Assembly (NCBI RefSeq): GCF_002968635.1
Contig: NZ_PVBN01000001.1
Coordinates: forward strand, 186,001 to 250,000
DNA from: Neorhizobium alkalisoli
GTDB lineage: Bacteria > Pseudomonadota > Alphaproteobacteria > Rhizobiales > Rhizobiaceae
DNA: 64,000 nucleotides
Direction of reading: 5' to 3'
Below, piece by piece: positions 1-10,077 of this stretch. Under the pieces are notes generated by a model. It did not search any database and was not told where the DNA came from. It was given only the letters and a program-made list of their open reading frames with translations. Positions within the stretch are counted from its first letter, which is position 1. The number at the start of each line of letters is the position of its first letter. The position numbers and the translations under genes are program-made.

Positions 1-3000
1 CACCAGCGCGTCGTTGATCTTGCCGTTCGGCTCCTGGCCGACGGAAGTCTGGAAGGCCTTGATGGCCGAAACCGTCTTGGCGCCCATCTTGCCGTCCGGC
101 GTGCCGGCGTCGAAGCCGTTCTTGCTGAGGATCGCCTGGATGTTGCGGATCGCCTTTTCCATGTCGACGGAAGCGGTGGTGAGCGGTTTGCCCGAGGCCC
201 ATTCGTCGGGCAGACTGACCGAGTTCGCCTTGGGATCGAGCGGCGTCACCTTCCAGCGATCGACCTTGGCGCGGGCGCTTTCGAGTTGCTCCTTGCGCAT
301 GGCGTTCGCCACCTCGTCGCGCTTCTGTGCCGCATCCTTGTCGCCGTCCTTGGCGGCGACTGCGAACCATTTGTAGGATTCCTCGAGATCCTGCTTCACG
401 CCGTTGCCGCGGGCATAGAGGATCGCGAGGTTGAACTGGCTGTCGGAGACGCCGAGATCGGCGGCCTTGCCGAACCATTCGACGGCAGCGGGATAATCCG
501 CCTGGCCTGCGGCTCCCGAAGCATAGAGGACCGCGAGATTGTGCATGGCGCTCGCATTGCCGGCCTCTGCCGCCTGTTTGTAGTAGTTGAGCGCCTTGTT
601 GAGGTCGCGGGTAACGCCGGTACCTTTTTCAAAGAGATTGGCGAGCCGGTATTGTGCCGGGGCAAGGCCGCGGTCGGCGGCGAGCTTGTACCAGTTGACG
701 GCTTCCGAAAGGTCGGCCTTGGCGCCGCGTCCTTCGGTGAAGCGGGCGCCGATCTCGAAGAGCGCATTGGGATCGCCGGCTGCGGCGGCATCGGCGAGCG
801 ACTTGGGGGCGAGACCGGCCGGAACCGCGATCTGCGCCTCCGCCTGTGCCTTCTCGGGCGGAGTGAACCCGCCGGTCGCTTCGACCGGGGTGCCGGCCGG
901 CTGCACTGCGGAAATCTCGCCTGCCGTGGGTTGCGGATCGGTAAGGTGGCTGCCGGCGTCGATCTGCCGGGGAGGCTCCGCGGCTGCGGGCCGCGGGGCG
1001 TCTGGCTCGGCGCCGTCGGTTGCGGGCTGGGTCTGGATCGCCGAGGTGTCGCTGCGGCCGGTGACATTGGCAGGTGCCGCAGGCTGGGACGGTGCTTCGA
1101 TCCTCGCGGCAGGCGTCTCGGGTGCTTTCGCGCCGCTGGTGAACGTCTTGGCAAGCGGCATCGCCATCAGAGCCAGAAGCACGGCACCGACAGCCATCAG
1201 GATCGGGCGGCGGTGCCGGGAAAGCAGGCTTCCGATGCCGCCGGATGAAGGTTGTGCCGCTTTGCGCATGTCCTTGGCCGGCGAGACGGGCTTTGCGGGA
1301 TCGGCTTCCTGCGCGGCTACCTTGGCGGCGCGCCGAGCCGCTGCGATATAGTCCGCTTTGGCGGTACCGCTCGCCCGGTCTCCGTCGAAGTCGCCGGCTG
1401 CCTGGCTGGCGCGGACCCGCTCCAGGATTTTCTTCACGTCCGGGGCGCCCGAGCCCGGCTCCAGCAAATCGTTCTCGTGGTCGAGCGGCAAAACGTTGGA
1501 CGGGTCGATCGACGGCGTCGGGTCGATGAGGGCGCGCGTGTTTTTAGGTGCCTGGTCTTTTTGGCCGGGCAGGAAGCGGCGCGAAAGTTCGGTCAGCAGG
1601 CTCGGCTTGGCAGCTTTCTCGGGCGTCGCGGCCTTCGACTCGGCGCGGTCCGCGTGCAGCATCACGTCCGCTTCCTGAGCGTCGTCGACGATCGCTTCGC
1701 GGGTGCCGAAGGTTGCGGCCTGCGCTCTTGCCTCGGCGATCTCCTCGTCCGCCATCTCCACCGGTGCGACGGCAAGCGGCGTCGCTGCCGGCATGACGGC
1801 GGCGCGGCGAACTTCCTGTGGTGCCGGCTCGGCATATTGGCGCTGGGGTTCCGCGTGGGCCGCAGCCGCCAGCCGCTCGTCCATGCCGTCCAGGCGGTCG
1901 GCAATCTGTACCAGCGTGCCGTGCAGGGCTTCGAACGTCTGGTGGGTTCTCTCCTCGGAGCTGCGCGTCAGGTCCTCCAGATGCCGCAGATCGTCGGCAA
2001 GCGCGGAAAGTGCCGCCATATCGGAGGCCGCAACGGGGCTGCCCGCCGCCGTGTTGCGGGAATAGACCTCGACCACCGCCTCGGCGGCCTGACGGGCGGC
2101 TTCGATGATATATTCGTCGTTGGTCGCCATGTAACCTTCGATCGCGCTCATGCGGTCATCGAAATCGGCGGGCAGGGCGCCGGCGGCCGGCTGAGGCTGG
2201 CTGATGAGAGCGGAAAGATGGGCGATCTGGTCTTCGAGATTGCGCAGAGCGCTTTCGTCGCCCCGCGGGGCGGTCGTCGCTTCATCCAGACGTGCGGCGA
2301 TGTCGCTCAGCCTGTCCTCGATCCGTCCGAAGGCTGTCTGGTCTGGTGCCGGCTGATTACGCGGCTGGAAATCCATTTCCTCGATCCGGCGGGCCAGGTA
2401 ATCGAGCCGCTCGGCAAGCACGTCGTTGACCGTGCCCTGTTCCAGCCCGTCGATCTTGCGGGATATGTCGGCGAGATGGTCGGAGAGGTCGGATTGCTGA
2501 ATGGGCCTGTGCGACTGTTCCATGAGCAGAGAAAGCTGCTCAAGTCGCTCCTCCAGCCGCATACCGGCCTGTTCGTCCGAAAGTTCCTCGATGCGAACCG
2601 TCAGGGCCTCGATGCGGGCCGATAGCGCCTCGGTCGGATCGGGCCGGCGGCTGGTCGCCTGGGCCATCGTCTCGATCTGGTCGGAGAGCACGTTGATCCG
2701 GCCTTCGAGCCGCTGCAGGAACGACTGGTCGATGGAAGCCGCCGCGGAAGCTCGGCCGCCGACGGCGATGGCGCGGCTGATCTCGTCGAGCCGCTGGTCG
2801 AGGCTCGCGAACTGTTCGGCAATGATCGCGTCATTCGGCTGCATGCGCGAACCGAGCTGCTCCATGGCGCTCGCCACCGCGATCAGCTTCTGTTCGAGCG
2901 CTCGGATGGCCGGGCTGTCGCTCATTTCGCCGAGCTGGCTCTTGATGTCGTCGATGCGATAGGCCAGCGCGATCAGCTCTTCGCGAAGAGCCGCCGAATC

Positions 3001-3855
3001 AAGATCGTGCATCCGCTCTTCAAGACCCTGCCAATGGCTTTCCATCCGGCGAACCGAGTCTTCGCGGGCAAGCCCTTCCATGACCGAGCGCAGCTCTTCG
3101 AATTCAGTTCGCAGGCCGGCAGCCTCCGGCGTTGCCTGATACCCGAGCTGGTCGATGCTTCCGGCAAGCCGGGCAAGATCGCTGCGCAGATCGTCTGCGA
3201 ACCGCTGATCCTCGGCAATCGACCGGATTGACCGGATCTCGCCGCGAAGCGCGTTCATCTCCCGCGCCACGCCCTCGGAAATATCCTGTTTCAGGTCCTG
3301 TCGAAGGCTGATCAGTGCCTGGGCAATGTCCCGAAGACTGTCGGTTTGCGTCGGCTGGGGCGCTTGCGGACGTGGTTGAGGCACGGCCCGCCGTGCCTCT
3401 TCGCGCAGAGGGCGCGTCTCCGGGTAACGAGCCGGTTCGGCGCGGAATGCCGGACGATCGGATGGCCTATGCGCTTCCGGCGGCCGGATCTCGTTGCGGC
3501 GGGGCTCGGCATAACGGGGCTCCTCGCGCCGCCGCTCGGGCGTAGGCACACGTTCCGGCCGGGTGCCGCGCTCGCGTCCGGCATCCAGCATCCGCTGCCG
3601 CTCGCGGATCTCGGCAAGCGGGTCGTTGGAGAAGGTCGGCGTACGATGGGGAGCGGCTGGGGCCGTACGCGGTTCGGAGGCCCGCACTTCCTGCCGCGGA
3701 TCACGATAGTCGCCGGTCTTCGGCTTGGGCCCTTCGCGGCCCTTTCCAGACATCAGTCCTTCGATACGAGCCTCCAGCCCTTCGATGGTGCGGTTCAACG
3801 CATCCAGGGAGGAGCGGTCGCCATGACGGTGAGAGGTCGATCGTGATCCGGTCAT
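1..3855 (-). CDS. podJ: PodJ-like polar localization scaffold, Sel1 repeats and peptidoglycan-binding domain (partial, 3' end off window)
   Basis: One open frame of 1285 codons runs from ATG at 3855 (begins MTGSRSTSHRHGDR) to the left edge with no stop. Order seen: charged Pro/Arg-rich N-terminus; a long heptad-rich coiled coil (about residues 170-700); a low-complexity linker; one membrane segment (about 880-902, preceded by LLSRHRRP); a Pro/Ala linker; four or so Sel1/TPR-like repeats (about 1020-1165, e.g. AVNWYKLAADRG, ALNYYKQAAEAG, AVEWFGKAADLG); and the start of a peptidoglycan-binding-1 domain (about 1225 on, IQAILSKNGFDAGTPDGK). This cytoplasmic coiled coil, TM and periplasmic Sel1 + PG-binding order is that of PodJ, which organises a cell pole in Caulobacter and Agrobacterium. 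Start choice rests on being the first in-frame ATG; the Shine-Dalgarno is weak. The polar role is family inference. Confidence 0.88.
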   Translation of the reverse strand, partial: MTGSRSTSHRHGDRSSLDALNRTIEGLEARIEGLMSGKGREGPKPKTGDYRDPRQEVRASEPRTAPAAPHRTPTFSNDPLAEIRERQRMLDAGRERGTRPERVPTPERRREEPRYAEPRRNEIRPPEAHRPSDRPAFRAEPARYPETRPLREEARRAVPQPRPQAPQPTQTDSLRDIAQALISLRQDLKQDISEGVAREMNALRGEIRSIRSIAEDQRFADDLRSDLARLAGSIDQLGYQATPEAAGLRTEFEELRSVMEGLAREDSVRRMESHWQGLEERMHDLDSAALREELIALAYRIDDIKSQLGEMSDSPAIRALEQKLIAVASAMEQLGSRMQPNDAIIAEQFASLDQRLDEISRAIAVGGRASAAASIDQSFLQRLEGRINVLSDQIETMAQATSRRPDPTEALSARIEALTVRIEELSDEQAGMRLEERLEQLSLLMEQSHRPIQQSDLSDHLADISRKIDGLEQGTVNDVLAERLDYLARRIEEMDFQPRNQPAPDQTAFGRIEDRLSDIAARLDEATTAPRGDESALRNLEDQIAHLSALISQPQPAAGALPADFDDRMSAIEGYMATNDEYIIEAARQAAEAVVEVYSRNTAAGSPVAASDMAALSALADDLRHLEDLTRSSEERTHQTFEALHGTLVQIADRLDGMDERLAAAAHAEPQRQYAEPAPQEVRRAAVMPAATPLAVAPVEMADEEIAEARAQAATFGTREAIVDDAQEADVMLHADRAESKAATPEKAAKPSLLTELSRRFLPGQKDQAPKNTRALIDPTPSIDPSNVLPLDHENDLLEPGSGAPDVKKILERVRASQAAGDFDGDRASGTAKADYIAAARRAAKVAAQEADPAKPVSPAKDMRKAAQPSSGGIGSLLSRHRRPILMAVGAVLLALMAMPLAKTFTSGAKAPETPAARIEAPSQPAAPANVTGRSDTSAIQTQPATDGAEPDAPRPAAAEPPRQIDAGSHLTDPQPTAGEISAVQPAGTPVEATGGFTPPEKAQAEAQIAVPAGLAPKSLADAAAAGDPNALFEIGARFTEGRGAKADLSEAVNWYKLAADRGLAPAQYRLANLFEKGTGVTRDLNKALNYYKQAAEAGNASAMHNLAVLYASGAAGQADYPAAVEWFGKAADLGVSDSQFNLAILYARGNGVKQDLEESYKWFAVAAKDGDKDAAQKRDEVANAMRKEQLESARAKVDRWKVTPLDPKANSVSLPDEWASGKPLTTASVDMEKAIRNIQAILSKNGFDAGTPDGKMGAKTVSAIKAFQTSVGQEPNGKINDALV

Positions 3856-4329
3856 TTGCTCGCTCGTTTCGACGTTGGTCCTGCAAGCTCTCGCCAGGGC
3901 CGGCCGGAGTGCTCTCCTCCGTCAATTCAGCCGCATGTTCGAGATCGCCTGCGCAGGACTTGCCATTCGGCGGACGTGGCATCCCTTGCGGATGAATGCT
4001 CTACGTCGTGCCAAGGTCCACTATTTCCCGAAACGTGGTAAACAAGCCGTTAATCCGGCCGAAAATTTTAACCTTTTTGGCGTCCATGGCCTCTTTTGTC
4101 GTGATGCTCTTTCGCCTGCTCGCCCTATCTTCCCACGTCTCCCATCCAGCCTCGCGATCGCTTGAGGTATTAACCGGATGTCGGAAGGGTAGGAGGAACT
4201 TGACGTCGCGACGAAAAATCCCGTTGTTCACATTTGACGTTTACGCAAACGTCAATTATTTATGCTAGCGGAATTGCGGGCCCGCCAAGAGCCGAAGGCC
4301 CGGGACGAGGATATGGAGGAAGCTCGACC
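3856..4329. other. Divergent intergenic region between podJ and the beta-oxidation operon
   Basis: About 470 bp with no convincing gene. It must hold the podJ promoter (reading left) and the acyl-CoA dehydrogenase promoter (reading right). The only clear structure is the palindrome at 4234-4255. The stretch 4010-4110 is more AT-rich than its surroundings, as expected for promoter DNA. Confidence 0.6.
4234..4255. promoter_or_regulatory. 22-bp palindromic operator overlapping the probable promoter of the fatty-acid operon
   Basis: Two perfect 9-bp arms, TTGACGTTT and AAACGTCAA, flank a 4-nt centre (ACGC). The left arm supplies a TTGACG -35 box, and TATTTA (4257-4262) sits 17 nt downstream as a possible -10, so a bound regulator would cover the promoter. 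The acyl-CoA dehydrogenase ATG is 74 nt beyond the palindrome. The motif resembles operators proposed for MerR-family LiuR-type regulators of acyl-CoA/branched-chain catabolism; that assignment is recalled and not checked. Confidence 0.6.
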
Positions 4330-6123
4330 ATGCCAGTGTACAAGGCGCCGGTAAACGATACGCTTTTCATCTTGAACGACGTGCTGGGGCTGGAGCGCTA
4401 CGGCAACCTTCCGGGTTTTGCCGATGCCACGCCCGATATGCTGGAAGCAATCATCGGCGAAGCCGCAAAGGTGGCGGAGGATGTTCTCTTTCCGCTGAAC
4501 CTTTCCGGCGACCAGGAAGGCTGTACCCGCCACGATAACGGTACCGTCTCGGTGCCGAAGGGTTTCAAGGAAGCTTATGACCAGTATTGCCAGGCGGGCT
4601 GGATCGGTCTTGCCGTGCCGGAAGAATTTGGCGGTCAGGGTCTGCCCTACACGCTGCATGCGGCCGTCGGCGAATACATGTCGTCCGCCAATATGTCGCT
4701 GATGATGTATCCGGGCCTTACCCAGGGCGCGATTGCTGCGATCCTCGTACATGGTTCGGAAGAGCAGAAACAGACCTACCTGCCTAAGATGGTCGAGGGC
4801 ACCTGGTCCGGTACCATGAACCTCACGGAGCCCCATTGCGGCACCGATCTCGGTCTTCTGCGCACCAAGGCCGTACCGCAGGCCGATGGCTCCTACAAGA
4901 TTTCCGGCCAGAAGATCTTCATCTCCGCCGGCGAACACGGCATGACCGACAACATCGTGCATCTGGTTCTCGCCCGCATCGAAGGTGCGCCCGATGGCAC
5001 CAAGGGCATCTCGCTGTTCATCGTGCCGAAGTTCATGGTCAAGGGCGACGGTTCGCTCGGCAAGCGCAACGGCGTGACCTGCGGTGCCATCGAGCACAAG
5101 ATGGGCATCCACGGCAACTCGACCTGCGTCATGAACTATGACGAGGCGACCGGTTATTTGATCGGCGCCGAAAACAAGGGTCTCGCGGCCATGTTCGTGA
5201 TGATGAACGAGGCACGCCTCGGCGTCGGGCTTCAGGGCCTCGCCATTGCCGAAACCGCCTATCAGAATGCCGTTATGTACGCTCGCGAGCGCATTCAGGG
5301 CCGTTCGCTTTCCGGTCCCAAGGCGACGGACAAGAAGGCCGATCCGATCATCGTCCATCCGGATATCCGTCGCTCGCTGATGACGATCCGCGCATTCAAC
5401 GAGGCTGGCCGCGCCTTCCTGCTCTGGACGGCGCTGAAGTCGGACATCGCCCACCGCTCGGAAGACGCGGCCGAACGGCAGAACGCCGACGACCTGCTTG
5501 GTCTCGCGACCCCCATCCTCAAGGGCGTCATGACCGACAAGGGCTTCGACCACGCCGTCATGGCCCAGCAGGTCTTCGGCGGCCATGGCTATATCGAAGA
5601 GCACGGCATGAGCCAGTATGTGCGCGATGCCCGCATCACCATGATCTACGAGGGCGCCAACGGCATCCAGGCACTCGATCTCGTCGGCCGCAAGCTGGCG
5701 CTGAACGGCGGCCGCGCCGTCATGGCCTTCTTCAAGGAGATCGGTGATTTCTGCGAGGAAAACCGCGCCGACGAGCAACTGGCTCCCTTCACCAAGGCGC
5801 TCAAGAAGGGCTTGAATGACCTGCAGGCCTCCACCATGTGGTTCATGCAGAACGCGATGGCCAAGCCCGACAATGCCGGCGCCGGTTCCACCGACTACAT
5901 GCACCTCTTCGGCCTCGTGACGCTGGGCTACATGTGGGCGAAGATGGCCAAGGCCGCGCAGGAACGTATCGCCGCCGGAGATGCCCGCGCCGACTACCTG
6001 AAGAACAAGCTGGTGACGGCGAAGTTCTTCATGGAGAAGATCATGCCGGAAACGACCACGCGGAAAGCCCGCATCGAGGCCGGCGCCGACAGCCTGATGG
6101 AACTCGCGGCCGAGGCGTTTTGA
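4330..6123 (+). CDS. Acyl-CoA dehydrogenase (long C-terminal-extension type, 597 aa)
   Basis: Flavoprotein predicted to catalyse the first, alpha-beta dehydrogenation step of fatty acid beta-oxidation. The start is ATG 4330 ([15 protein letters not shown]) with GGAGGAAG 9 nt upstream; an upstream in-frame extension to 4234 would run through the operator and is rejected. The acyl-CoA dehydrogenase core is clear ([27 protein letters not shown]). The probable catalytic base is Glu441 in [10 protein letters not shown]. After about residue 460 comes the extra C-terminal domain typical of the ~596-aa bacterial subgroup that is usually encoded with a thiolase and a multifunctional FadB/J, as here. 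Chain-length preference cannot be read from the sequence. Confidence 0.93.
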   Translation: MPVYKAPVNDTLFILNDVLGLERYGNLPGFADATPDMLEAIIGEAAKVAEDVLFPLNLSGDQEGCTRHDNGTVSVPKGFKEAYDQYCQAGWIGLAVPEEFGGQGLPYTLHAAVGEYMSSANMSLMMYPGLTQGAIAAILVHGSEEQKQTYLPKMVEGTWSGTMNLTEPHCGTDLGLLRTKAVPQADGSYKISGQKIFISAGEHGMTDNIVHLVLARIEGAPDGTKGISLFIVPKFMVKGDGSLGKRNGVTCGAIEHKMGIHGNSTCVMNYDEATGYLIGAENKGLAAMFVMMNEARLGVGLQGLAIAETAYQNAVMYARERIQGRSLSGPKATDKKADPIIVHPDIRRSLMTIRAFNEAGRAFLLWTALKSDIAHRSEDAAERQNADDLLGLATPILKGVMTDKGFDHAVMAQQVFGGHGYIEEHGMSQYVRDARITMIYEGANGIQALDLVGRKLALNGGRAVMAFFKEIGDFCEENRADEQLAPFTKALKKGLNDLQASTMWFMQNAMAKPDNAGAGSTDYMHLFGLVTLGYMWAKMAKAAQERIAAGDARADYLKNKLVTAKFFMEKIMPETTTRKARIEAGADSLMELAAEAF

Positions 6124-6130
6124 GTTTCCG

Positions 6131-6270
6131 CTTCTCCCCTCGGGGAGAAGGTGGCCCGAAGAGCCGGATGAGGCGGCGCGCCGAAGGCGGGTCTTGTTTC
6201 CGGCTCCGGCTTTGCGGGAGACCCCTCATCGCCTCGCATTCGCTCGGCACTTCTCCCCGCTGGGGAGAAG
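6131..6270. repeat. Rhizobial palindromic intergenic repeat (RIME-like), copy 1
   Basis: The element is bounded by two hairpin-forming palindromes: CTTCTCCCC-TC-GGGGAGAAG (6131-6150) and CTTCTCCCC-GCT-GGGGAGAAG (6250-6270). Between them lies a GC-rich segment with no coding potential. It sits between the acyl-CoA dehydrogenase stop and the thiolase start. The pattern matches the RIME-type mosaic elements scattered between rhizobial genes. It could act as an mRNA stability or processing element inside the operon. Confidence 0.75.
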
Positions 6271-6323
6271 AGGGAAGACAAAGAATTCTACGGCGCCCTT
6301 GCGCCACCCAGGGAGATGACACC

Positions 6324-7532
6324 ATGACCGAAGTCTTCATTTACGACCATGTGCGCACGCCGCGCGGTCGCGGCAAGAAGGACGGCAGCCTGCACGAAGT
6401 GCCCTCCGTCCGCCTCGCCGCCAAGACGCTCGAAGCGATCCGCGACCGCAACGGCCTCGACACCGCCACCGTCGACGACATCATCATGGGTTGCGTCGAT
6501 CCGGTCATGGATGCCGGCGCCGTTATCCCGAAAGCTGCCGCCTTTGAAGCCGGTTATTCGACCAAGGCACCGGGCATGCAGATCTCCCGTTTCTGCGCTT
6601 CCGGCCTCGACGCCGTGAACTTCGCGGCCGGCAAGGTCGCGGCCGGTTCCGACGACATCGTCATCGCCGGCGGCGTCGAGTCGATGTCGCGCGTCGGCAT
6701 GGGCATGTCCGGCGGCTCCTGGTACATGGACCCGTCCGTCAATTTCCCGGCGTTCTTCATGCCGCAGGGCGTCTCGGCCGATCTGATCGCCACCAAATAC
6801 GGCTTCACCCGCGACGACGTCGACGCCTATGCCGTCGAAAGCCAGAAGCGCGCCGGTGCGGCCTGGGAAGCCGGCTACTTCAAGAAGTCCGTCGTTCCGG
6901 TGAAGGACCAGAACGGCCTTGTTATCCTCGACCGCGACGAGCACATGCGCCCGACCACCGACATGCAGTCGCTCGCCTCATTGAACCCGTCCTTCCAGAT
7001 GCCGGGCGAGATGGGCGGTTTCGAAGCGGTCGGCATCCAGGCCCATCCGGAAATCGAGAAGATCAACTACGTCCACCACGCCGGCAATTCCTCCGGCATC
7101 GTCGACGGCGCCGCCGCCGTTCTGATCGGCTCCAAGGCCGGCGGCCAGTCGATGAACCTCAAACCCCGAGCCCGCATCCGCCACTTCGCCAATATCGGCT
7201 CCGATCCGGCGCTGATGCTGACCGGCCCGGTCGACGTCACCGAAAAGCTGCTGGCGCGCTCCGGCATGAAGATCTCCGACATCGACCTCTTCGAGCTCAA
7301 CGAAGCCTTCGCCGCCGTGGTTCTCCGCTACATGCAGGCCTTCGAGATCCCGCACGACAAGATCAACGTCAACGGCGGTGCGATTGCCATGGGCCACCCG
7401 CTCGGCGCCACCGGCGCGATGATCCTCGGCACGGTGCTGGACGAACTGGAACGCCGCGATCTCAACACCGCGCTGGTCACACTCTGCATCGGCGCCGGCA
7501 TGGGCACCGCGACGATCATCGAACGCGTCTGA
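6324..7532 (+). CDS. Acetyl-CoA C-acyltransferase (thiolase), 402 aa
   Basis: Thiolytic cleavage of 3-ketoacyl-CoA, the last step of beta-oxidation. All thiolase hallmarks are present: nucleophilic Cys91 in [10 protein letters not shown], His358 in [10 protein letters not shown], and Cys388 in [10 protein letters not shown]. Length is normal for a degradative thiolase. ATG 6324 follows GGGAGA by 9 nt. It is preceded by a 200-bp gap holding repeat copy 1 and followed by a 177-bp gap holding copy 2. Same strand and pathway as its neighbours suggest one operon. FadA is the nearest functional name; a biosynthetic (PhaA-type) role is less likely given the partners. Confidence 0.93.
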   Translation: MTEVFIYDHVRTPRGRGKKDGSLHEVPSVRLAAKTLEAIRDRNGLDTATVDDIIMGCVDPVMDAGAVIPKAAAFEAGYSTKAPGMQISRFCASGLDAVNFAAGKVAAGSDDIVIAGGVESMSRVGMGMSGGSWYMDPSVNFPAFFMPQGVSADLIATKYGFTRDDVDAYAVESQKRAGAAWEAGYFKKSVVPVKDQNGLVILDRDEHMRPTTDMQSLASLNPSFQMPGEMGGFEAVGIQAHPEIEKINYVHHAGNSSGIVDGAAAVLIGSKAGGQSMNLKPRARIRHFANIGSDPALMLTGPVDVTEKLLARSGMKISDIDLFELNEAFAAVVLRYMQAFEIPHDKINVNGGAIAMGHPLGATGAMILGTVLDELERRDLNTALVTLCIGAGMGTATIIERV

Positions 7533-7541
7533 GGGGTTAGC

Positions 7542-7665
7542 CCCCCTCATCCGCCTGCCGGCACCTTCTCCCCGAGGGGAGAAGGGAAACAGCCGCAACG
7601 CCGCCAATCTTCCTCTCCCCCTCGGGGAGAGGGTGGCCGAGCGAAGCGGAGGCCGGGTGAGGGGG
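7542..7665. repeat. Rhizobial palindromic intergenic repeat (RIME-like), copy 2
   Basis: The outer ends are inverted (CCCCCTCA at 7542-7549, TGAGGGGG at 7658-7665). Two inner palindromes follow: CCTTCTCCCC-GA-GGGGAGAAGG (7564-7585) and CCTCTCCCC-CTC-GGGGAGAGG (7612-7632). It has the same palindrome core as copy 1, which places two related elements in successive gaps of one operon. No coding potential. Confidence 0.75.
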
Positions 7666-7709
7666 CGGCACGGCACGCCATAAAATTTTCAGGGAAGAGG
7701 AATCCCACC

Positions 7710-9926
7710 ATGAGCACCTACAAGAACTTCACCGTCGAAACCGACGCAGACGGCATTGCACTCGTCACCTGGGACATGCCGGAAAAGTCGATGAACGTCT
7801 TCACCATGGAGGTGATGGACGAGATCGACCGGATCGTTGACGCGACGGTCGCCGACAGCGCCGTCAAGGGCGTCGTCTTCACGTCGGGCAAGTCGTCCTT
7901 CTCCGGCGGCGCCGATCTCACCATGATCAAGTCGATGTTCTCGATGCTCGCCGAAGAGCAGGCCAGGGACCCGGCCACCGCCGCGCAGAAACTCTTCGAT
8001 GCCGCCGGCCGCATGTCCTGGCTGTGGCGCAAGGTCGAGTTGAACGGCAAGCCCTGGGTCGCCGCCATCAACGGCACCTGCATGGGTGGCGCGTTCGAAC
8101 TGTCGCTCGCCTGCCACGGCCGCGTCGCCGCCAATTCGAAGTCGGTGAAGATCGCCCTGCCGGAAGTCAAGGTCGGCATCTTCCCGGGCGCCGGCGGCAC
8201 CCAGCGCGTGTCGCGGCTCGCGAACGCCCAGGATGCCCTGCAGATGATGACGACAGGCTCGTCGCTGACCGCCCAGCGCGCCAAGGCCATGGGCCTGGTG
8301 CACCAGGTCGTCGAGCCCGCCGAACTCGTCAATGCCGCCAAGCAGATGATCAAGGACGGCCTGAAGCCCGTCGCCCCGTGGGACGAAAAGGGCTTCAAGG
8401 TGCCCGGCGGCGGCGTCTGGACGCCGGCAGCAGCCCAGCTCTGGCCGGCCGCCCCGGCGATCCTGCGCCGCGAGAGCGCCGGCAATTATCCGGGCGCGCT
8501 CGCCATCCTCAAATGCGTCTATGAAGGCCTGCAGCTGCCCTTCGATACGGCCTTGAAGGTCGAGCAGCGCTATTTCACCGAGATCCTGCAGACAACCGAA
8601 GCCTTCTCGATGATCCGCTCGCTCTTCGTCTCCATGCAGGAACTCGGCAAGGGCGCCCGCCGCCCGGCCGGCCCGCCGAAGACGGAGTTCAAAAAGGTGG
8701 GCGTCGTCGGCGCCGGCTTCATGGGCGCCTCGATCGCCTATGTCACGGCGGCAGCCGGCATTCCGGTCACCCTCATCGACCGCGACCAGGAAGCCGCCGA
8801 CAAGGGCAAGGCCCATTCGGAAAAGCTGGTGGCGGATCAGGTCGGTAAGGGCCGGATGACCAAGGAAGACGGCGAAAAGCTCCTCGCGCTCATCACCCCG
8901 ACGCCGGATTACGCCGCCCTTTCCGATGCGAGCCTCGTCGTCGAAGCGGTCTTCGAAGACCGCGCGGTCAAGAAGGCGGTCATCGAGCAGGTGGAAGCGG
9001 TGATCCCGGAAACCACCATCTTCGCCTCCAACACCTCGACGCTGCCGATCACCGGTCTCGCGCAAAATTCCAAGCGCCCCGACCAGTTCATCGGCGTGCA
9101 TTTCTTCTCGCCGGTCGAAAAGATGATGCTGACCGAGGTGATCCTCGGCGAAAAGTCGGGCGACAAGGCGATCGCCGCAGCACTCGATTACGTCGCGGCC
9201 ATCAAAAAGACCCCGATCGTCGTCAACGATACCCGCGGCTTCTATGTCAACCGCTGCGTCTTCCGCTACATCAACGAAGCCTATGACATGCTGATCGAAG
9301 GCGTTCCGCCGGCGATGATCGAAAACGCCGCCAAGATGGCAGGCATGCCGGTCGGCCCGCTGTCGTTGAACGACGAGGTCGCCGTCGATCTCTCCCAGAA
9401 GATCATGAAGGCCTCGATCGCCGATCTCGGGCCCAACGCCGTCAGGCCGGAGCATATGGCCCTCATCGACCAGATGGTCGACGTGCTCGACCGCCGCGGC
9501 CGCAAGAACGGCAAGGGTTTTTACGAATACCCGGCCAAGCCCGCCAAGAAATACCTCTGGCCGGAACTGAAGACGCTCTACCCGCAGAAGCCCGCTTCCG
9601 CGGTGGACGTCAACGTGCTGAAGCAGCGCCTCCTGGTAACGATCGCGCTCGAGGCCGCCCGCACGGTGGAAGAAGGCATCGTCACCGACCCGCGCGAAGC
9701 CGACGTCGGCTCCATCCTCGGCTTCGGCTTCGCCCCCTATACGGGCGGCACGCTCTCCTACATCGACGGCATGGGCCTGAAGAATTTTGTCGCGCTCTGC
9801 GAAAAACTGGCGGCGAGCTACGGCCCACACTTCAAGCCGACGGACCTGTTGAAAGACATGGCCGCCAAGGGCGAAACGTTCTACGGGCGGTTCGACCCGT
9901 ATGGGAAAGTGGAGAGGGCGGCTTAG
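7710..9926 (+). CDS. Bifunctional enoyl-CoA hydratase / 3-hydroxyacyl-CoA dehydrogenase (FadB/FadJ type), 738 aa
   Basis: Carries out the two middle steps of beta-oxidation. The N-terminal crotonase domain (about 10-200) has the oxyanion-hole segments SGGADL and NGTCMGGAFELSLACHGR. Acidic residues of the hydratase site follow in LPEVKVGIFPGAGGTQR. From about residue 328 a Rossmann fold begins (VGVVGAGFMGASIAY). The dehydrogenase His lies in IGVHFFSPVEKM, followed by the C-terminal HAD domains (NRCVFRYINEA, NGKGFYEYP). ATG 7710 is preceded by AGGGAAGAGG. It is the last gene of the probable operon. Downstream base composition drops at once, marking the edge of a different segment. Confidence 0.94.
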   Translation: MSTYKNFTVETDADGIALVTWDMPEKSMNVFTMEVMDEIDRIVDATVADSAVKGVVFTSGKSSFSGGADLTMIKSMFSMLAEEQARDPATAAQKLFDAAGRMSWLWRKVELNGKPWVAAINGTCMGGAFELSLACHGRVAANSKSVKIALPEVKVGIFPGAGGTQRVSRLANAQDALQMMTTGSSLTAQRAKAMGLVHQVVEPAELVNAAKQMIKDGLKPVAPWDEKGFKVPGGGVWTPAAAQLWPAAPAILRRESAGNYPGALAILKCVYEGLQLPFDTALKVEQRYFTEILQTTEAFSMIRSLFVSMQELGKGARRPAGPPKTEFKKVGVVGAGFMGASIAYVTAAAGIPVTLIDRDQEAADKGKAHSEKLVADQVGKGRMTKEDGEKLLALITPTPDYAALSDASLVVEAVFEDRAVKKAVIEQVEAVIPETTIFASNTSTLPITGLAQNSKRPDQFIGVHFFSPVEKMMLTEVILGEKSGDKAIAAALDYVAAIKKTPIVVNDTRGFYVNRCVFRYINEAYDMLIEGVPPAMIENAAKMAGMPVGPLSLNDEVAVDLSQKIMKASIADLGPNAVRPEHMALIDQMVDVLDRRGRKNGKGFYEYPAKPAKKYLWPELKTLYPQKPASAVDVNVLKQRLLVTIALEAARTVEEGIVTDPREADVGSILGFGFAPYTGGTLSYIDGMGLKNFVALCEKLAASYGPHFKPTDLLKDMAAKGETFYGRFDPYGKVERAA

Positions 9927-10077
9927 GCCGCCTTTAATGTCTCCAGCGGCCAGCGATAACTGAAGGAGCTGCAGAGGGGTTGTCCTCTGTTCAACTTTAA
10001 CGATTTTTCAAAAAAAGACTCGCCTAAATTCTAGTTCGGGATTTTATTAAATTCAAAGGGGTGCATAGGGGGAGCTT

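Noticed and set aside
286-2625. Long plus-strand frames (up to 457 codons) at the left edge
   Set aside because: They are antisense to the podJ-like gene. Their translations are Arg/Gly/Val-rich without domains, while the minus frame shows coiled coil, TM and Sel1 repeats.
4252-5904. 550-codon minus-strand frame
   Set aside because: Antisense shadow of the acyl-CoA dehydrogenase gene; no family features.
7689-9830. 713-codon minus-strand frame
   Set aside because: Antisense to the bifunctional FadB/J-type gene, produced by high-GC codon bias.
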